Assembly: GCF_005937885.2 (NCBI RefSeq)
Contig: NZ_CP042176.1
Span: forward strand, 5,513,501 to 5,577,500
Source of the DNA: Bradyrhizobium sp. KBS0727
GTDB taxonomy: Bacteria; Pseudomonadota; Alphaproteobacteria; Rhizobiales; Xanthobacteraceae
Length of the DNA: 64,000 bases
Reading direction: 5' to 3'
Both the position numbers and the translations under genes were made by a program. This document shows, piece after piece, positions 9,532 to 18,948 of this stretch (positions within the stretch are counted from its first letter, which is position 1; each line of letters begins with the position of its first letter). Under the pieces are notes generated by a model. That model saw nothing but the letters and a program-made list of their open reading frames with translations, ran no database searches and had not been told where the DNA came from.

Positions 9532-11133
9532 ATGAACGAAACGGACGTCGTCATCATCGGTGCGGGGCATAACGGCCTCACCTGCGCGGCCTATCTCGCG
9601 ATGGCCGGGCTGCGCGTCAAGGTGGTCGAGCGCCGCAAGACGGTCGGCGGCGCGGCTGTCACCGAGGAATTCCACCCCGGCTTTCGCAACTCTGTGGCGG
9701 CCTATACCGTCAGCCTGCTCAACCCGCGGATCGCCGCCGACCTGAAACTGGCCGATCACGGCCTGCGCATCGTCGAGCGCCGCGCCCAGAATTTCCTGCC
9801 CGCGCCCGATGGCAGCTATCTCGTGACCGGCGAAGGCCGCACCCGCGAATCGGTCGCCAAACTCAGCCCGCGCGACGCCGACCGTATCGAGACGTTCTCG
9901 CGCGAGCTCGAAGTCATCGCCGACGTGCTGCGACAATTCGTGTTGCGCGCGCCGCCGAACATCGTTGAGGGCCTCGGCGTCGGCGCCATCCGCGAGGCCT
10001 TCAACGCCCTCGGCACCGCCGGCATTCTGCGAACACTGCCGCTGGAAGCGCAGCGCAACCTGCTCGATCTGTTCACCTGCTCGGCCGGCGAGATGCTCGA
10101 CGATCGCTTTGAAAGCGATCTGGTCAAGGCGCTGTTCGGCTTCGACGCCATCGTCGGCAACTATGCCAGCCCGTATGCCGCAGGCTCCGCCTATGTGATG
10201 CTGCACCACGCCTTCGGCGAGGTGAACGGCAAGAAAGGCGTCTGGGGCCACGCCATCGGCGGCATGGGCGCGATCACCCAGGCGATGGCACGGGCCGCGC
10301 GTGGCCATGGTGCCGAGATCGAGACCGACGCCGGCGTGCGCGAAGTGATCGTCGAACGTGGCCGCGCAGCCGGAGTCGTGCTCGACAATGGCGAGACCAT
10401 CCGCGCGAAATATATTGCGTCCGGCGTCAATCCGAAATTGCTGTACACGCGGCTGGTGCCGTCGGGTGCGCTGACGCCGGAATTTCTCGCTCGCATCAAC
10501 CGCTGGCGCAACGGCTCCGGCACGTTCCGCATGAATGTGGCGCTCAGCGCACTGCCCTCCTTCTCGGCGCTATCAGGCATGGGCGATCATCTGACCGCCG
10601 GCATCATCCTGGCGCCCGGCCTCCCCTACATGGATCGCGCCTGGCAGGATGCCCGCAAGCTTGGCTGGAGCCGCGAGCCCGTGGTCGAGGTACTTATCCC
10701 TTCCACACTGGACGACTCGCTCGCGCCCGAGGGACAGCATGTCGCGAGCCTGTTCTGCCAGCATGTCGCGCCGGAATTGCCGGACGGAAAGTCATGGGAC
10801 GACCATCGCGAGGAGGTCGCCGATCTCATGATAGCTACCGTCGACAGATACGCGCCGGGCTTTGCGGCTGATGTGATCGGGCGTCAAATCCTGTCACCGC
10901 TCGACCTGGAGCGGCAGTTCGGCCTGCTCGGCGGCGATATCTTTCACGGCGCGCTGACGCTCAATCAATTGTTCTCGGCGCGGCCGATGCTGGGCCACGC
11001 GGATTATCGCGGGCCGCTGCAGGGCCTCTACCATTGCGGCTCCGGCGCCCATCCCGGCGGCGGTGTCACCGGCGCCCCCGGCCACAACGCCGCGCGCGTG
11101 ATCCTGAGGGATCACCGGGCATTGTTTGGATGA
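9532..11133 (+). CDS. FAD-dependent oxidoreductase, phytoene desaturase-like (PYROXD2-like)
   Basis: A 533-residue soluble enzyme. Its N-terminal dinucleotide-binding motif IIGAGHNG (8-15) is followed by the acidic ribose-binding end VVERRKTVGGAA. The C-terminal FAD motif region contains YHCGSGAHPGGGVTGAPG. This is the architecture of the NAD(P)/FAD amine-oxidase-like group that includes phytoene desaturases and PYROXD2. No carotenoid genes are nearby, so a carotenoid role is unlikely and the substrate is unknown. Full length for the family; it stands alone. Confidence 0.88.
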   Translation: MNETDVVIIGAGHNGLTCAAYLAMAGLRVKVVERRKTVGGAAVTEEFHPGFRNSVAAYTVSLLNPRIAADLKLADHGLRIVERRAQNFLPAPDGSYLVTGEGRTRESVAKLSPRDADRIETFSRELEVIADVLRQFVLRAPPNIVEGLGVGAIREAFNALGTAGILRTLPLEAQRNLLDLFTCSAGEMLDDRFESDLVKALFGFDAIVGNYASPYAAGSAYVMLHHAFGEVNGKKGVWGHAIGGMGAITQAMARAARGHGAEIETDAGVREVIVERGRAAGVVLDNGETIRAKYIASGVNPKLLYTRLVPSGALTPEFLARINRWRNGSGTFRMNVALSALPSFSALSGMGDHLTAGIILAPGLPYMDRAWQDARKLGWSREPVVEVLIPSTLDDSLAPEGQHVASLFCQHVAPELPDGKSWDDHREEVADLMIATVDRYAPGFAADVIGRQILSPLDLERQFGLLGGDIFHGALTLNQLFSARPMLGHADYRGPLQGLYHCGSGAHPGGGVTGAPGHNAARVILRDHRALFG

Positions 11134-11199
11134 GGCCAATCGTCCCTTCATCGAACCGATCTCAAACGATATAGTTTTCTTGAACGTTAGCGGGACCGA

Positions 11200-12198
11200 A
11201 TGCGAAGACGCGATTTCATTGCACTTGTTGGCGGCGCGGCAACCGCGTGGCCATTTTCAGCACGTGCCCAGCAGGAACCACGCGCGCCGCGCGTGCCCCG
11301 TGTCGGCTTCGTCGGGCTGGCTTCGCCCGCCGTCGACGAACTCGCCATTCTGCCGTTTCGGCAAGCGCTGAAGGAGCTCGGCTACACCGAGGGCCGCAAC
11401 ATCGTCCTCGAAGTCCGCAATGCCGAGGGCGACGTCAACCGTGGTCACGCCCTGATCGCCGAATTGGCGGCGCTGCCGGTCGACGTCTTCCTTTCGCCGG
11501 GCCCTGCGGTGTCTCGCGCCCTCGTTCGCAAAACCGATATTCCCGTCGTCGCGGTCGCGCTGCCGGCGACGCAAAGCGAGCCCGGGCTGTTTTCAAGTCT
11601 GGCCCATCCCGGCGGCAGCCTGACCGGCTTCTCGGCCTTTGGCGAAGAGATGTCGGCCAAGCGCATCGAGATGCTGAAGGAGATTCTGCCTAACCTGAAG
11701 ACCTTGGGCGTGATGCACAATGCGACCGACCCGATGTTCCGCGCCTGGGGCGAGCGCACCATGGAGGACGCCCGAAAACAGGGAATCGAACCGGTCCAGT
11801 TGGGATTGAACCCGTCGCAACCCGCGCTGGTCACCGAGCAGTTTCGCAAGCTCGCCGACCGGGGCGGTACCGCCATGATCGTGATCCGCGACTTCCTGAC
11901 GGCCGCGTTGGGCGACGACATCTGCAAGGCCGGGCTGGACGGCCGCATCGCCGTCATCGGCGAGTACGGCGATATCGCCCGGTCCGGCGCCCTGTTCAGC
12001 TACGGCGCTGATCTCGGCGACCTGTTTCGCCGCGCCGCCGGCTATGTCGACCGCATCCTGAAAGGCGAGAAGCCTGCTGACCTGCCGATCCAGCTGCCGA
12101 CCAAGTTCGAGCTGAACATGAACCTCAAGACCGCCCACGCGCTCGGGCTGACGATCCCGCCAAGCCTGCTGGTCCTCGCCGATCAGGTGATCGAATAG
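11200..12198 (+). CDS. Orphan ABC transporter substrate-binding protein (ABC_sub_bind family)
   Basis: A 332-residue secreted protein with a twin-arginine-like signal (MRRRDFIALVGGAATAWPF, cut after ARAQ) and the two-lobe TrpX-like ABC_sub_bind fold, recognisable from REGYxEGxN-like (LGYTEGRN), HPGGSLTGFS and LKTAHALGLTIPPSLL. Relatives bind tryptophan or other small solutes, but this large paralogous set in Bradyrhizobium is mostly uncharacterised. No permease or ATPase gene is adjacent, so it is an orphan receptor. A paralogue lies at 53524-54510. Confidence 0.88.
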   Translation: MRRRDFIALVGGAATAWPFSARAQQEPRAPRVPRVGFVGLASPAVDELAILPFRQALKELGYTEGRNIVLEVRNAEGDVNRGHALIAELAALPVDVFLSPGPAVSRALVRKTDIPVVAVALPATQSEPGLFSSLAHPGGSLTGFSAFGEEMSAKRIEMLKEILPNLKTLGVMHNATDPMFRAWGERTMEDARKQGIEPVQLGLNPSQPALVTEQFRKLADRGGTAMIVIRDFLTAALGDDICKAGLDGRIAVIGEYGDIARSGALFSYGADLGDLFRRAAGYVDRILKGEKPADLPIQLPTKFELNMNLKTAHALGLTIPPSLLVLADQVIE

Positions 12199-12433
12199 AC
12201 GCTGGCCCAGATCCCGCCGGCCAGTGCGCCGCGGCTGTGGATGATCCGGTGGATGGATTGTGGAAAAGCGGTCGATGACGCTGTGGACAATGCGGAGATA
12301 AGAGCAGGAAAGTCAGCTCGAGAGCTTGGGGCGCCTTGCTGTATAAGCCTGTGAATTACCGCTGTATGAAACGCCGACAGAGACCGGGCGCTGATCGCGT
12401 CCGGTCCCTGGAATGTTTCAAAATAATGCGTTT

Positions 12434-12598
12434 TTACTTCAGCGAGTTGCTGATGCTGCTAAAGGTTCCGCTCAGCTGGCTGCCGACGCCGTTGACGGCA
12501 GTGATGATGGCAATGGCGATACCCGCTGCGATCAGGCCATACTCAATGGCGGTGGCACCGGATTCGTTCTTCAAGAATGATGAAATGAGCGACTTCAT
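12434..12598 (-). CDS. Flp family type IVb pilin
   Basis: A 54-residue pilin: a short positively charged leader, then the prepilin processing and helix region around KNESGATAIEYGLIAAGIAIAII, typical of Flp/Fap pilins of tight-adherence (Tad) systems. The protein would be cut by a prepilin peptidase just before the hydrophobic helix and assembled into an adhesive pilus. The ATG at 12598 gives the normal short leader; the upstream frame to 12655 is not needed. No tad/cpa genes are in the window, so assembly proteins must be encoded elsewhere. Confidence 0.9.
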   Translation of the reverse strand: MKSLISSFLKNESGATAIEYGLIAAGIAIAIITAVNGVGSQLSGTFSSISNSLK

Positions 12599-12809
12599 GG
12601 CTGGTTCCGACCTCGGTTTTTTGCACCTCAGAACAAAGGGTTCCCTAGGTTCCATTCGTGAAGTTACCGACAGAAATCTAAGGTTGCGCTAACGCGCATC
12701 GGTCACTTTTCACGATATTGAGAAATGAAATTTGCTCAAGTTTGAGGCAAATAACCCGCTTCGGTTCCACCCTGGTTCCATCCCTCCCCCACTTTTTTTC
12801 GGTTTTCCA

Positions 12810-13700
12810 ATGACTTCCACCGCTCCGACCCATCGCGCCGGCTTTGCGATCGGGGATGAACACGCCGCCAAACGCGTCGTCGACGTCCTGACTGAAATTT
12901 TTTTTGAAGGCGAGGCCGCGATTGCCGCATTCGAGCGACCGGACGGGCGCTGGGACGTCACGATGCATTTCGCCGACCCGCCCGACCGGGCGCGGTTGCG
13001 CGAGCTCGTGACCAACGCCGCCGATGCCGGGGCCGCCGACGGCATCGTTTTCGACACGGTCGAGGCCAGGGACTGGGTCAAGGCGAGCCTCGAAGATCTG
13101 GTCCCGGTCCCCGCCGGGCGCTTCGTCGTCCACGGCCAGCACGACCGCGACCGCATCGCCCCCAACAAGCTCGGCATCGAGATCGAGGCGGCGCTGGCCT
13201 TCGGCACAGGCCATCACGGCACCACGCGGGGTTGCCTGCTGCTGCTCGATCATGTGCTGAAGGCCTGGCGTCCGCGACGCGTGCTCGATCTCGGCACCGG
13301 CACCGGCGTGCTGGCGATTGCCGCAGCCGAGGCGCTGCACGAGCGCATCCTGGCGACCGATATCGATCCGCTCTCGGTCACGGTCGCGCGCGAAAATGCC
13401 AGACTGAACCGGACCGGGCATCTGGTGCAGGCGGTTCGCGCCACCGGATTCTCGGCGCCGCAATTCGCGATCGCCGCGCCGTTCGATCTGGTGCTGGCGA
13501 ACATCCTCGCCAATCCGCTCCGGCAATTGGCAACGCCGATGGCGCGACATCTCGCACCATCGGCGCTGGTAATCCTGTCGGGTCTGCTGACGCATCAGGC
13601 GCCCGCCGTCATCGCCGCCTATCGTGCCCGGGGACTGGTCCCGCTGCGGCATCTGCGCATCGAGGGCTGGAGCAGCCTGCTGCTGCGTCGTGTCAATTAA
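12810..13700 (+). CDS. prmA: Ribosomal protein L11 methyltransferase
   Basis: A 296-residue SAM-dependent methyltransferase with the PrmA signature AFGTGHHGTT (130-139), SAM-binding motif I VLDLGTGTGVLA (158-169), the acidic ATDIDP motif and LANILANPL, the PrmA form of the catalytic Asn-Pro region. It trimethylates ribosomal protein L11 in the cytoplasm. The ATG at 12810 was chosen because sequence before it is a poor, C- and T-rich leader; a frame from 12732 adds 26 unlikely residues. It is divergent from the pilin gene. Confidence 0.93.
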   Translation: MTSTAPTHRAGFAIGDEHAAKRVVDVLTEIFFEGEAAIAAFERPDGRWDVTMHFADPPDRARLRELVTNAADAGAADGIVFDTVEARDWVKASLEDLVPVPAGRFVVHGQHDRDRIAPNKLGIEIEAALAFGTGHHGTTRGCLLLLDHVLKAWRPRRVLDLGTGTGVLAIAAAEALHERILATDIDPLSVTVARENARLNRTGHLVQAVRATGFSAPQFAIAAPFDLVLANILANPLRQLATPMARHLAPSALVILSGLLTHQAPAVIAAYRARGLVPLRHLRIEGWSSLLLRRVN

Positions 13701-13707
13701 TTGAAGG

Positions 13708-13896
13708 TCAATCGGGTGGTCGATGCGGGTTACGGGCGATCACGGCTTGCTCTTCGCTCAGGGATCGTTTGACGCGCGCTTCAACAAAACGGTCCAGCAT
13801 CTGGACGATGACTCCACGCTGTTTCTTGTTCTTGATCGGGGGAATCGGAGTGCGGCGGGGCGGCGGCGAAATCTTCTCAAAGGTAAAAGCAGGCAT
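13708..13896 (-). CDS. Small conserved hypothetical protein
   Basis: A 62-residue basic protein beginning MPAFTFEKISPPPRR, proline-rich at the N terminus and helical and charged in the C-terminal half (about residues 28-55). It has no signal peptide or membrane segment. I recall similar short proteins in Bradyrhizobium genomes but know no function. The start at 13896 is preferred over 13974 because the added residues look non-coding. It converges on prmA, the stop codons being seven bases apart. Confidence 0.6.
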   Translation of the reverse strand: MPAFTFEKISPPPRRTPIPPIKNKKQRGVIVQMLDRFVEARVKRSLSEEQAVIARNPHRPPD

Positions 13897-14087
13897 TGTG
13901 CATCCCCTCGTCGTTGAGTTGAAACACTCCCGGAATTCCCCCCAGCAAGTTGGCGTCAACGGCTTGCATGGCAAACCGTTCCGTCCGATCTAACGCGGAC
14001 AGCATAATTCAAGCATAGATTATGCCAAATCGAGTCGATCCGGATCGGATTGCCGACCGCTCCCCCCACCCCTAGAGTGCCCCTCCC

Positions 14088-15923
14088 ATGTTCGAAGCCC
14101 ATTTCCAGACATTCGAAGAGCCCGAAAGCGGCGTGGCGCTGGCAGCGCGGCTGGCCGCCTTCCGCGAGGAGCTGGCGCGCCGGAAGCTGACGGGATTCGT
14201 GATTCCCCGCGCCGATCAGCAGCAAAATGAGTATGTCGCGCCGTCGGAAGAGCGGCTGGCCTGGCTGACCGGCTTCACCGGCTCGGCCGGTCTTGCCATC
14301 GTCCTGACCCATGAGGCGGCGGTGTTCGTCGATGGCCGCTACACGCTGCAAGCCGCCAAACAGGTCGACCGCAAGGCCTGGCATATCGAACCGCTGGTCG
14401 ATCCGCCGCCGGAACACTGGCTGGGGCGGCACCTTTCGGCCGGCGACCGCCTCGGTTTTGACCCCTGGCTGCACACTTCTGCGGCAGCCGAACGCCTCGC
14501 CGCCGCCTGCGCCAAGGCCGGTGCCGAGCTGGTCGCGGTCGAGACCAACCCGCTCGACCAGGTGTGGACCGAGCGCCCGGAGCCGCCGCTCGGCCCGGTC
14601 GCGATCCATGGCATGCAGTTTTCCGGCGAGATCGAAGCCGAGAAGCTGAAGCGGATCCGGCTCGAGATCAACAAGCTCGGCGTCGATGCGCTGGTGCTGT
14701 CGGATAGCCACGCGGTGGCCTGGACCTTCAACATCCGCGGCGCCGACGTCTCGCATACACCGCTGCCGCTGTCCTACGCGCTGGTGCCGAAGGACGGCCG
14801 CCCCACCGTCTTCATCGATCACCGCAAGTTGTCGAATCTGTCGCGCGATCATCTCGAGCACTCCGCCGACGTCCGGGACGCCGGGGCGCTGACGCCGGCG
14901 CTGACGGAGCTCGCCAAGCACGGCGCGGCCATCGCGCTCGACAACGCCACCGCCGCCGACGCGCTGAGCCGCCTGATTGCGGCCGCCGGCGGCAAGCCGG
15001 TGCGCGGCAACGATCCGGTCGCCCTGTTGAAGGCGGTGAAGAACCTCACCGAGATCGAGGGCACGCGCACCGCGCACCAGCGCGACGCAGTGGCGCTGAC
15101 GCGGTTCCTCGCCTGGATCGACCGCGAGGCGCCCTCGGGCGCGCTGACCGAAATCGACACCGTCGAGGCGCTGGAGACCTTTCGCCGCCAGACCGGCGCG
15201 CTGAAGGATGTTTCCTTCCCCACCATCGCCGGCACCGGGCCGAACGGCGCCATCGTGCATTACCGCGTCACCCGCAGGAGCAACCGGCGGATTGTCGCCG
15301 GCGATCTGCTGCTGATCGATTCCGGCGCGCAATATGAAGACGGCACCACCGACGTCACCCGCACCATCGCGATCGGCGAACCAACCGACGAGATGCGCGA
15401 CCGCTTCACCCGCGTGCTGCGCGGCCATATCGCGATTGCACGCGCGATCTTCCCCGACGGCACCACCGGCGCGCAGCTCGACAGCTTCGCCCGGCAATAT
15501 CTCTGGCAGGCCGGCGTCGATTTCGAACACGGCACCGGCCACGGCGTCGGCAGCTATCTGTCGGTGCACGAAGGCCCGGCGCGGATTTCCAAACTCGGCA
15601 CCACGCCGCTGAAGCGCGGCATGATCCTGTCGAACGAGCCCGGCTACTACAAGACCGATGCCTATGGTATCCGGATCGAGAACCTCGAACTCGTGGTCGG
15701 CACCGATATCGCCGGCGCCGAAAAGCCGGTCAACGCCTTCGAGACGCTGACCCTGGCGCCGATCGATCGCCGCCTGATCGACGTGGCGATGTTGAGCCCG
15801 ACCGAACTGAAGTGGCTCAACGACTACCACACCCGCGTCAACCGCGCGGTGCGTCCGCATCTCGACGACAACGCCACCAAGCTGTGGCTGGACGAGGCGA
15901 CGGCGGCGTTGTTGGTGATCTAG
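14088..15923 (+). CDS. pepP: Xaa-Pro aminopeptidase (aminopeptidase P family, M24)
   Basis: A 611-residue cytoplasmic peptidase of the long eukaryote-like type. Two creatinase-like N-terminal domains (about 1-310) precede the pita-bread catalytic domain (about 320-540), which shows the metal ligands: Asp411 in LIDSGAQY with the second Asp in TTDVTRT, a His in HGTGHGVGSY (481-490), Glu in SNEPGYY and Glu in IRIENLEL. A short C-terminal domain follows. It removes N-terminal residues preceding proline. It is a single gene between two spacer regions and full length for this subgroup. Confidence 0.93.
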   Translation: MFEAHFQTFEEPESGVALAARLAAFREELARRKLTGFVIPRADQQQNEYVAPSEERLAWLTGFTGSAGLAIVLTHEAAVFVDGRYTLQAAKQVDRKAWHIEPLVDPPPEHWLGRHLSAGDRLGFDPWLHTSAAAERLAAACAKAGAELVAVETNPLDQVWTERPEPPLGPVAIHGMQFSGEIEAEKLKRIRLEINKLGVDALVLSDSHAVAWTFNIRGADVSHTPLPLSYALVPKDGRPTVFIDHRKLSNLSRDHLEHSADVRDAGALTPALTELAKHGAAIALDNATAADALSRLIAAAGGKPVRGNDPVALLKAVKNLTEIEGTRTAHQRDAVALTRFLAWIDREAPSGALTEIDTVEALETFRRQTGALKDVSFPTIAGTGPNGAIVHYRVTRRSNRRIVAGDLLLIDSGAQYEDGTTDVTRTIAIGEPTDEMRDRFTRVLRGHIAIARAIFPDGTTGAQLDSFARQYLWQAGVDFEHGTGHGVGSYLSVHEGPARISKLGTTPLKRGMILSNEPGYYKTDAYGIRIENLELVVGTDIAGAEKPVNAFETLTLAPIDRRLIDVAMLSPTELKWLNDYHTRVNRAVRPHLDDNATKLWLDEATAALLVI

Positions 15924-15944
15924 GGATTGTCGCTTTGTAGTGAC

Positions 15945-16020
15945 CGTCATTCCGGGGCGCGAAGCGAACCCGGAATCTCGAGATTCCGGGTTCGATGCTT
16001 CGCATCGCCCCGGAATGACG
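15945..16020. repeat. Dispersed palindromic repeat, family A, copy 2
   Basis: A 76-bp near-perfect palindrome, from CGTCATTCCGGGGCG through GGAATCTCGAGATTCC to CGCCCCGGAATGACG. It would fold into a long hairpin in RNA from either strand. It lies between pepP and the MFS gene and may also end pepP transcription. Confidence 0.9.
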
Positions 16021-16121
16021 ACCGAGGGCCTCCCCAAATCAGCATACCCGCATGCTGAAACGGCCGTATTCGACCGCAGCGATAACGCTACAGTTCTGAC
16101 CACACAGAGGATCAGACCTGA

Positions 16122-17405
16122 ATGCATGGCGTGATGGGCCAGCCGCCCGGCGTGACGACGGATACCGACCGCCTCGCGAATTCCAAGACCATGCTGTTTC
16201 TGCTCGTCCTGATGACGGGCGTGGCGCCGATCTCGCTGTACATGCTGGTGCCGGCGCTGCCGGTGCTGGCGACCACGTTCGGCCGCGATATCTCCGTCGC
16301 GCAGATGACGGTGTCGCTCTACATGGTCGGCATCGCCTGCTCGCAGATCATCATGGGACCGTTGTCCGACCGATTCGGCCGCCGCCCGGTGCTGCTGGGC
16401 GGCATCGGCCTGATGGTCGCGGCGAGTGCGGCCAGCATTTTCGCCGAGACGCTGCCGCAACTGATCGCGGCGCGCTTCCTGCAGGCGCTCGGCGGCGCTT
16501 CCGGCATGGTGGTGAGCCGCGCCATCATCCGCGATCTCTACAGCCGCGACCGCATCTCTTCGATGATCAGCCTCGTCATCGCGGTCATGATGATCGCGCA
16601 GATGCTGTCGCCGCTGACCGGCGGTCTGTTGGAAACCGCGTTCGGCTGGCGCGCGATCTTCTATCTCATCACCGCCGCGTCGCTGACGATCACGATCATG
16701 ATCGCATTCATGCTGCCGGAGACCCGCCGCGACCGCGTCGAGGGCTCCAGCTTTCGCGGCGACGTCGGCAGCCTGATCCGAAGCCGCGCCTTCATCGGCT
16801 ATGTGCTGTGCCAGGTGCTGGCCTCGCAGATGATCTTCGCCTTTGCCGGCGGCGGGCCCTACATCGTGGTGACGCAGATGGGCCGCAGCAGCGCCGAATA
16901 TGGCGCGTGGTTTGCGACCACGGCATTTGCCTATCTGGTCGGCAATCTCTTCTGCGTGCGCTTCGCGCCGCGCCACTCGCTGGAACGGCTGATCTGGTTC
17001 GGACTGGCGCTGCAGGTCGGCGGCAGCCTGCTCAACGTCATCTGGAGCATCACCGGGTTCAACCAGGCGCCGTCAATCCTGTTCGGCACCCAGATGATCG
17101 TGATGGTCGCCAATGCCTTCGTGATGGCGAACTCCGCGGCCGGCGCCATCAGCGTCCGCCCCGAAGCCGCCGGCACCGCCTCCGGCGCCATGGGTTTCCT
17201 GCAGCAGGGCGTCGGCGCGCTGGTGTCGCAATTCGGCGCCTATCTCGGCGGCCACTCCACCACCACGCTGCCGCTGACCTCCGCGATGTTCGTCATCTCG
17301 ATCGCCTGCGCCTCGACCATGATCTTCATCGTGCCGCGGCGAACCGTGATCGTCAGCGAGGCGCTGATCGAACAGGCGGAGGAGGAAGAGTCGGGGATGC
17401 TGTAA
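16122..17405 (+). CDS. Bcr/CflA subfamily MFS efflux transporter
   Basis: A 427-residue inner-membrane protein with about 12 hydrophobic segments and the drug:proton antiporter motif GPLSDRFGRRPVLL after the second segment, plus ALGGASGMVVSRAIIRDLY, characteristic of Bcr/CflA exporters. The family exports bicyclomycin, sulfonamides or dipeptides; the substrate here is unknown. The alternative start at 16134 is equally possible. It points towards, and ends 300 bp from, the end of the RiPP maturase gene; a role in export of that product is only speculation. Confidence 0.9.
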   Translation: MHGVMGQPPGVTTDTDRLANSKTMLFLLVLMTGVAPISLYMLVPALPVLATTFGRDISVAQMTVSLYMVGIACSQIIMGPLSDRFGRRPVLLGGIGLMVAASAASIFAETLPQLIAARFLQALGGASGMVVSRAIIRDLYSRDRISSMISLVIAVMMIAQMLSPLTGGLLETAFGWRAIFYLITAASLTITIMIAFMLPETRRDRVEGSSFRGDVGSLIRSRAFIGYVLCQVLASQMIFAFAGGGPYIVVTQMGRSSAEYGAWFATTAFAYLVGNLFCVRFAPRHSLERLIWFGLALQVGGSLLNVIWSITGFNQAPSILFGTQMIVMVANAFVMANSAAGAISVRPEAAGTASGAMGFLQQGVGALVSQFGAYLGGHSTTTLPLTSAMFVISIACASTMIFIVPRRTVIVSEALIEQAEEEESGML

Positions 17406-17437
17406 GGGCGCTTGCCCCCTCGCGACTGTCTCTTGCT

Positions 17438-17539
17438 GTCGTACCCCGCGAAAGCGGGGTATCCAGTACGCCGCGGCTTATCGGTTCAATCACTGACGTC
17501 TCTGAAATACTGGATCGTCCGCCTTCGCGGACGATGACA
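17438..17539. repeat. Dispersed repeat, family B
   Basis: A 102-bp element made of a short hairpin (ACCCCGCGAAAGCGGGGT), a TATCCAGTACGCCGCGGC segment and a second hairpin (GTCCGCCTTCGCGGAC) ending in GATGACAG. The bracket ATCCAGTA/TACTGGAT is a long-range inverted repeat. I recognise it as a repeat type common in Bradyrhizobium intergenic regions; only one copy is in this window. Confidence 0.65.
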
Positions 17540-17551
17540 GCTGAGAGCATT

Positions 17552-17695
17552 CTCGCGGCGCGATGTGCCCGGAGTTTTGCTGGAAATCCTTGCCCTCGAA
17601 ATCAGAGGGCGCAGGGAAGACCGGGTGCGCGCTGCACCCGCGGTCTCGCGTGCGATAGATGCAACAAGATTTGCGCACGAGGTCACGCTTCGCGA
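17552..17695. repeat. Probable fragment of another dispersed Bradyrhizobium repeat
   Basis: This stretch between the family B repeat and the radical SAM gene contains CTCGAAATCAGAGGGCGCAG and the inverted pair GGTGCGCGCTGCACC, followed by GGTCTCGCGTGCGA. I recall this word order from long repeats near mobile DNA in Bradyrhizobium, but could not compare it with any database. No open frame in it looks coding. With the family B repeat it fills the gap 17406-17708. Confidence 0.4.
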
Positions 17696-17708
17696 TGTTA
17701 CCTGTTAA

Positions 17709-18932
17709 CTAACCGGCGACGCGCCCCGCCAGTGCGTCCCGCACGCCGAGACGTTCCCCGTCCGGCTTGCTGACGTAAAGGTGGCGTTCCAGCACGGATT
17801 GCATGTTCTCAAACATGGAATAGAGGTCGTCGCAATAGACCGACGGATTGTCATAACCGTTCTTCTTGGAGAAACGATGCGGAAGATAGCCGCCGCCGCA
17901 GGCATTCATAAACCTGCACTGCTGACATTTCTCGGAAAGTTTGATCGAAGCGTCACGCGCGGCTTTCCAGCGGGGCTCGTTCCTGACCTCGTCGATCGCA
18001 TGCTCGAAAATGTTGAACTTCGTGTTCGTGAATCCGTCGCCGGCAATCCGCAGCACGTCATGCGCCTCGACCGAACCGTCAGTCATGACCGTGCAGAGTT
18101 CGATGGGCTTGTAGCCGACGCCCTCCGTCGGTGAATTGTTGCCGAGCATAGCGGTGATCATATCGGAAATGATCCGGATATTCACCGTGGGCTTGCTGCG
18201 GTTGGCCTCCAGCCACAGGTCGAACAGGCCCTTGTAGAACGAAGCAACGGATGCGGGGGTCTCATCCACCGTCGCATCAGGGATCATGATATCGTAGTTG
18301 GCAATTCCGCACTCTGCGAAAAATTCGACGTACTGCTTTGGCGGGTAAGCGGGATTGCAGACGGCCAGAGCGCTCATGCCGATGTCGCGAGACGCCAGCA
18401 TCCGCGCGGCTCGCTCGGCCGCCGCGTGGGTGCCGGTGCCTTGAAACGTTTTCCGGTGAAGGTCGTGAATATGTGCCGGCCCGTCGAGGCTGATCGCGAC
18501 CGAAATGTCGCGGGCCTCGAAACAGTTCAGCCACTCATCGTCGATCAACACGCCATTGGTGGTCACCGCGATCGGTATGTCGCAGCCCGTCCGTGACGAT
18601 ATGCCTTCGCAGGCCTCCGCAATCCGGTGAAAATTATCGATTCCCCACAGCAACGGTTCGCCGCCGTGCAGGATGATGGGAAAATCGATCAGGGAATGCC
18701 TGGCGACGTGCTCTTCGATCCGCTGCAACAACTGAAGCAGCACGTCCGAACTCATCAGCTTCGGCTTGTCATAAACCGACGCGTCGCGGAACCAGTAGCA
18801 ATAGGAGCAGTCGATGTTGCATCTCGAAGCAACCTTGACCAACAGCTGCGAGATTGGCTGCTCCTGGAAGCCCAACGCATCTGGCAAGGAATCTTGAGCG
18901 TCAGCCGACATGCCGGTACCGGGTGGGGACAC
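17709..18932 (-). CDS. Radical SAM/SPASM peptide maturase (cyclophane-forming RiPP type, putative)
   Basis: A 407-residue enzyme read from a GTG at 18932; an ATG at 18911 would remove seven residues and neither start has a clear ribosome-binding site. It has the radical SAM cluster motif CNIDCSYC (Cys38, Cys42, Cys45), the GGEPLLWG SAM-binding motif and ISLDGP. A C-terminal SPASM domain follows, with cysteines in ELCTVMTDGSVEAHD, CQQCRFMNACGGGY and YCDDLYSMF, which would hold auxiliary iron-sulfur clusters. This layout matches maturases that cross-link aromatic residues in ribosomal peptides (GRRM/triceptide type). It starts 16 bases after the precursor gene in the same direction. A hand count at 17821-17880 gives 29 G+C in 60, well below the neighbouring genes. 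Confidence 0.85.
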   Translation of the reverse strand: MSPPGTGMSADAQDSLPDALGFQEQPISQLLVKVASRCNIDCSYCYWFRDASVYDKPKLMSSDVLLQLLQRIEEHVARHSLIDFPIILHGGEPLLWGIDNFHRIAEACEGISSRTGCDIPIAVTTNGVLIDDEWLNCFEARDISVAISLDGPAHIHDLHRKTFQGTGTHAAAERAARMLASRDIGMSALAVCNPAYPPKQYVEFFAECGIANYDIMIPDATVDETPASVASFYKGLFDLWLEANRSKPTVNIRIISDMITAMLGNNSPTEGVGYKPIELCTVMTDGSVEAHDVLRIAGDGFTNTKFNIFEHAIDEVRNEPRWKAARDASIKLSEKCQQCRFMNACGGGYLPHRFSKKNGYDNPSVYCDDLYSMFENMQSVLERHLYVSKPDGERLGVRDALAGRVAG

Positions 18933-18948
18933 GAACTACGACGCCGAC

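Noticed and set aside
13956..16976. A 1006-codon open frame on the minus strand.
   Set aside because: It is antisense to pepP and the MFS gene, both of which have clear motifs. Its composition (Arg/Ala/His/Asp-rich, no conserved motif) is that of a shadow frame in high-G+C DNA.
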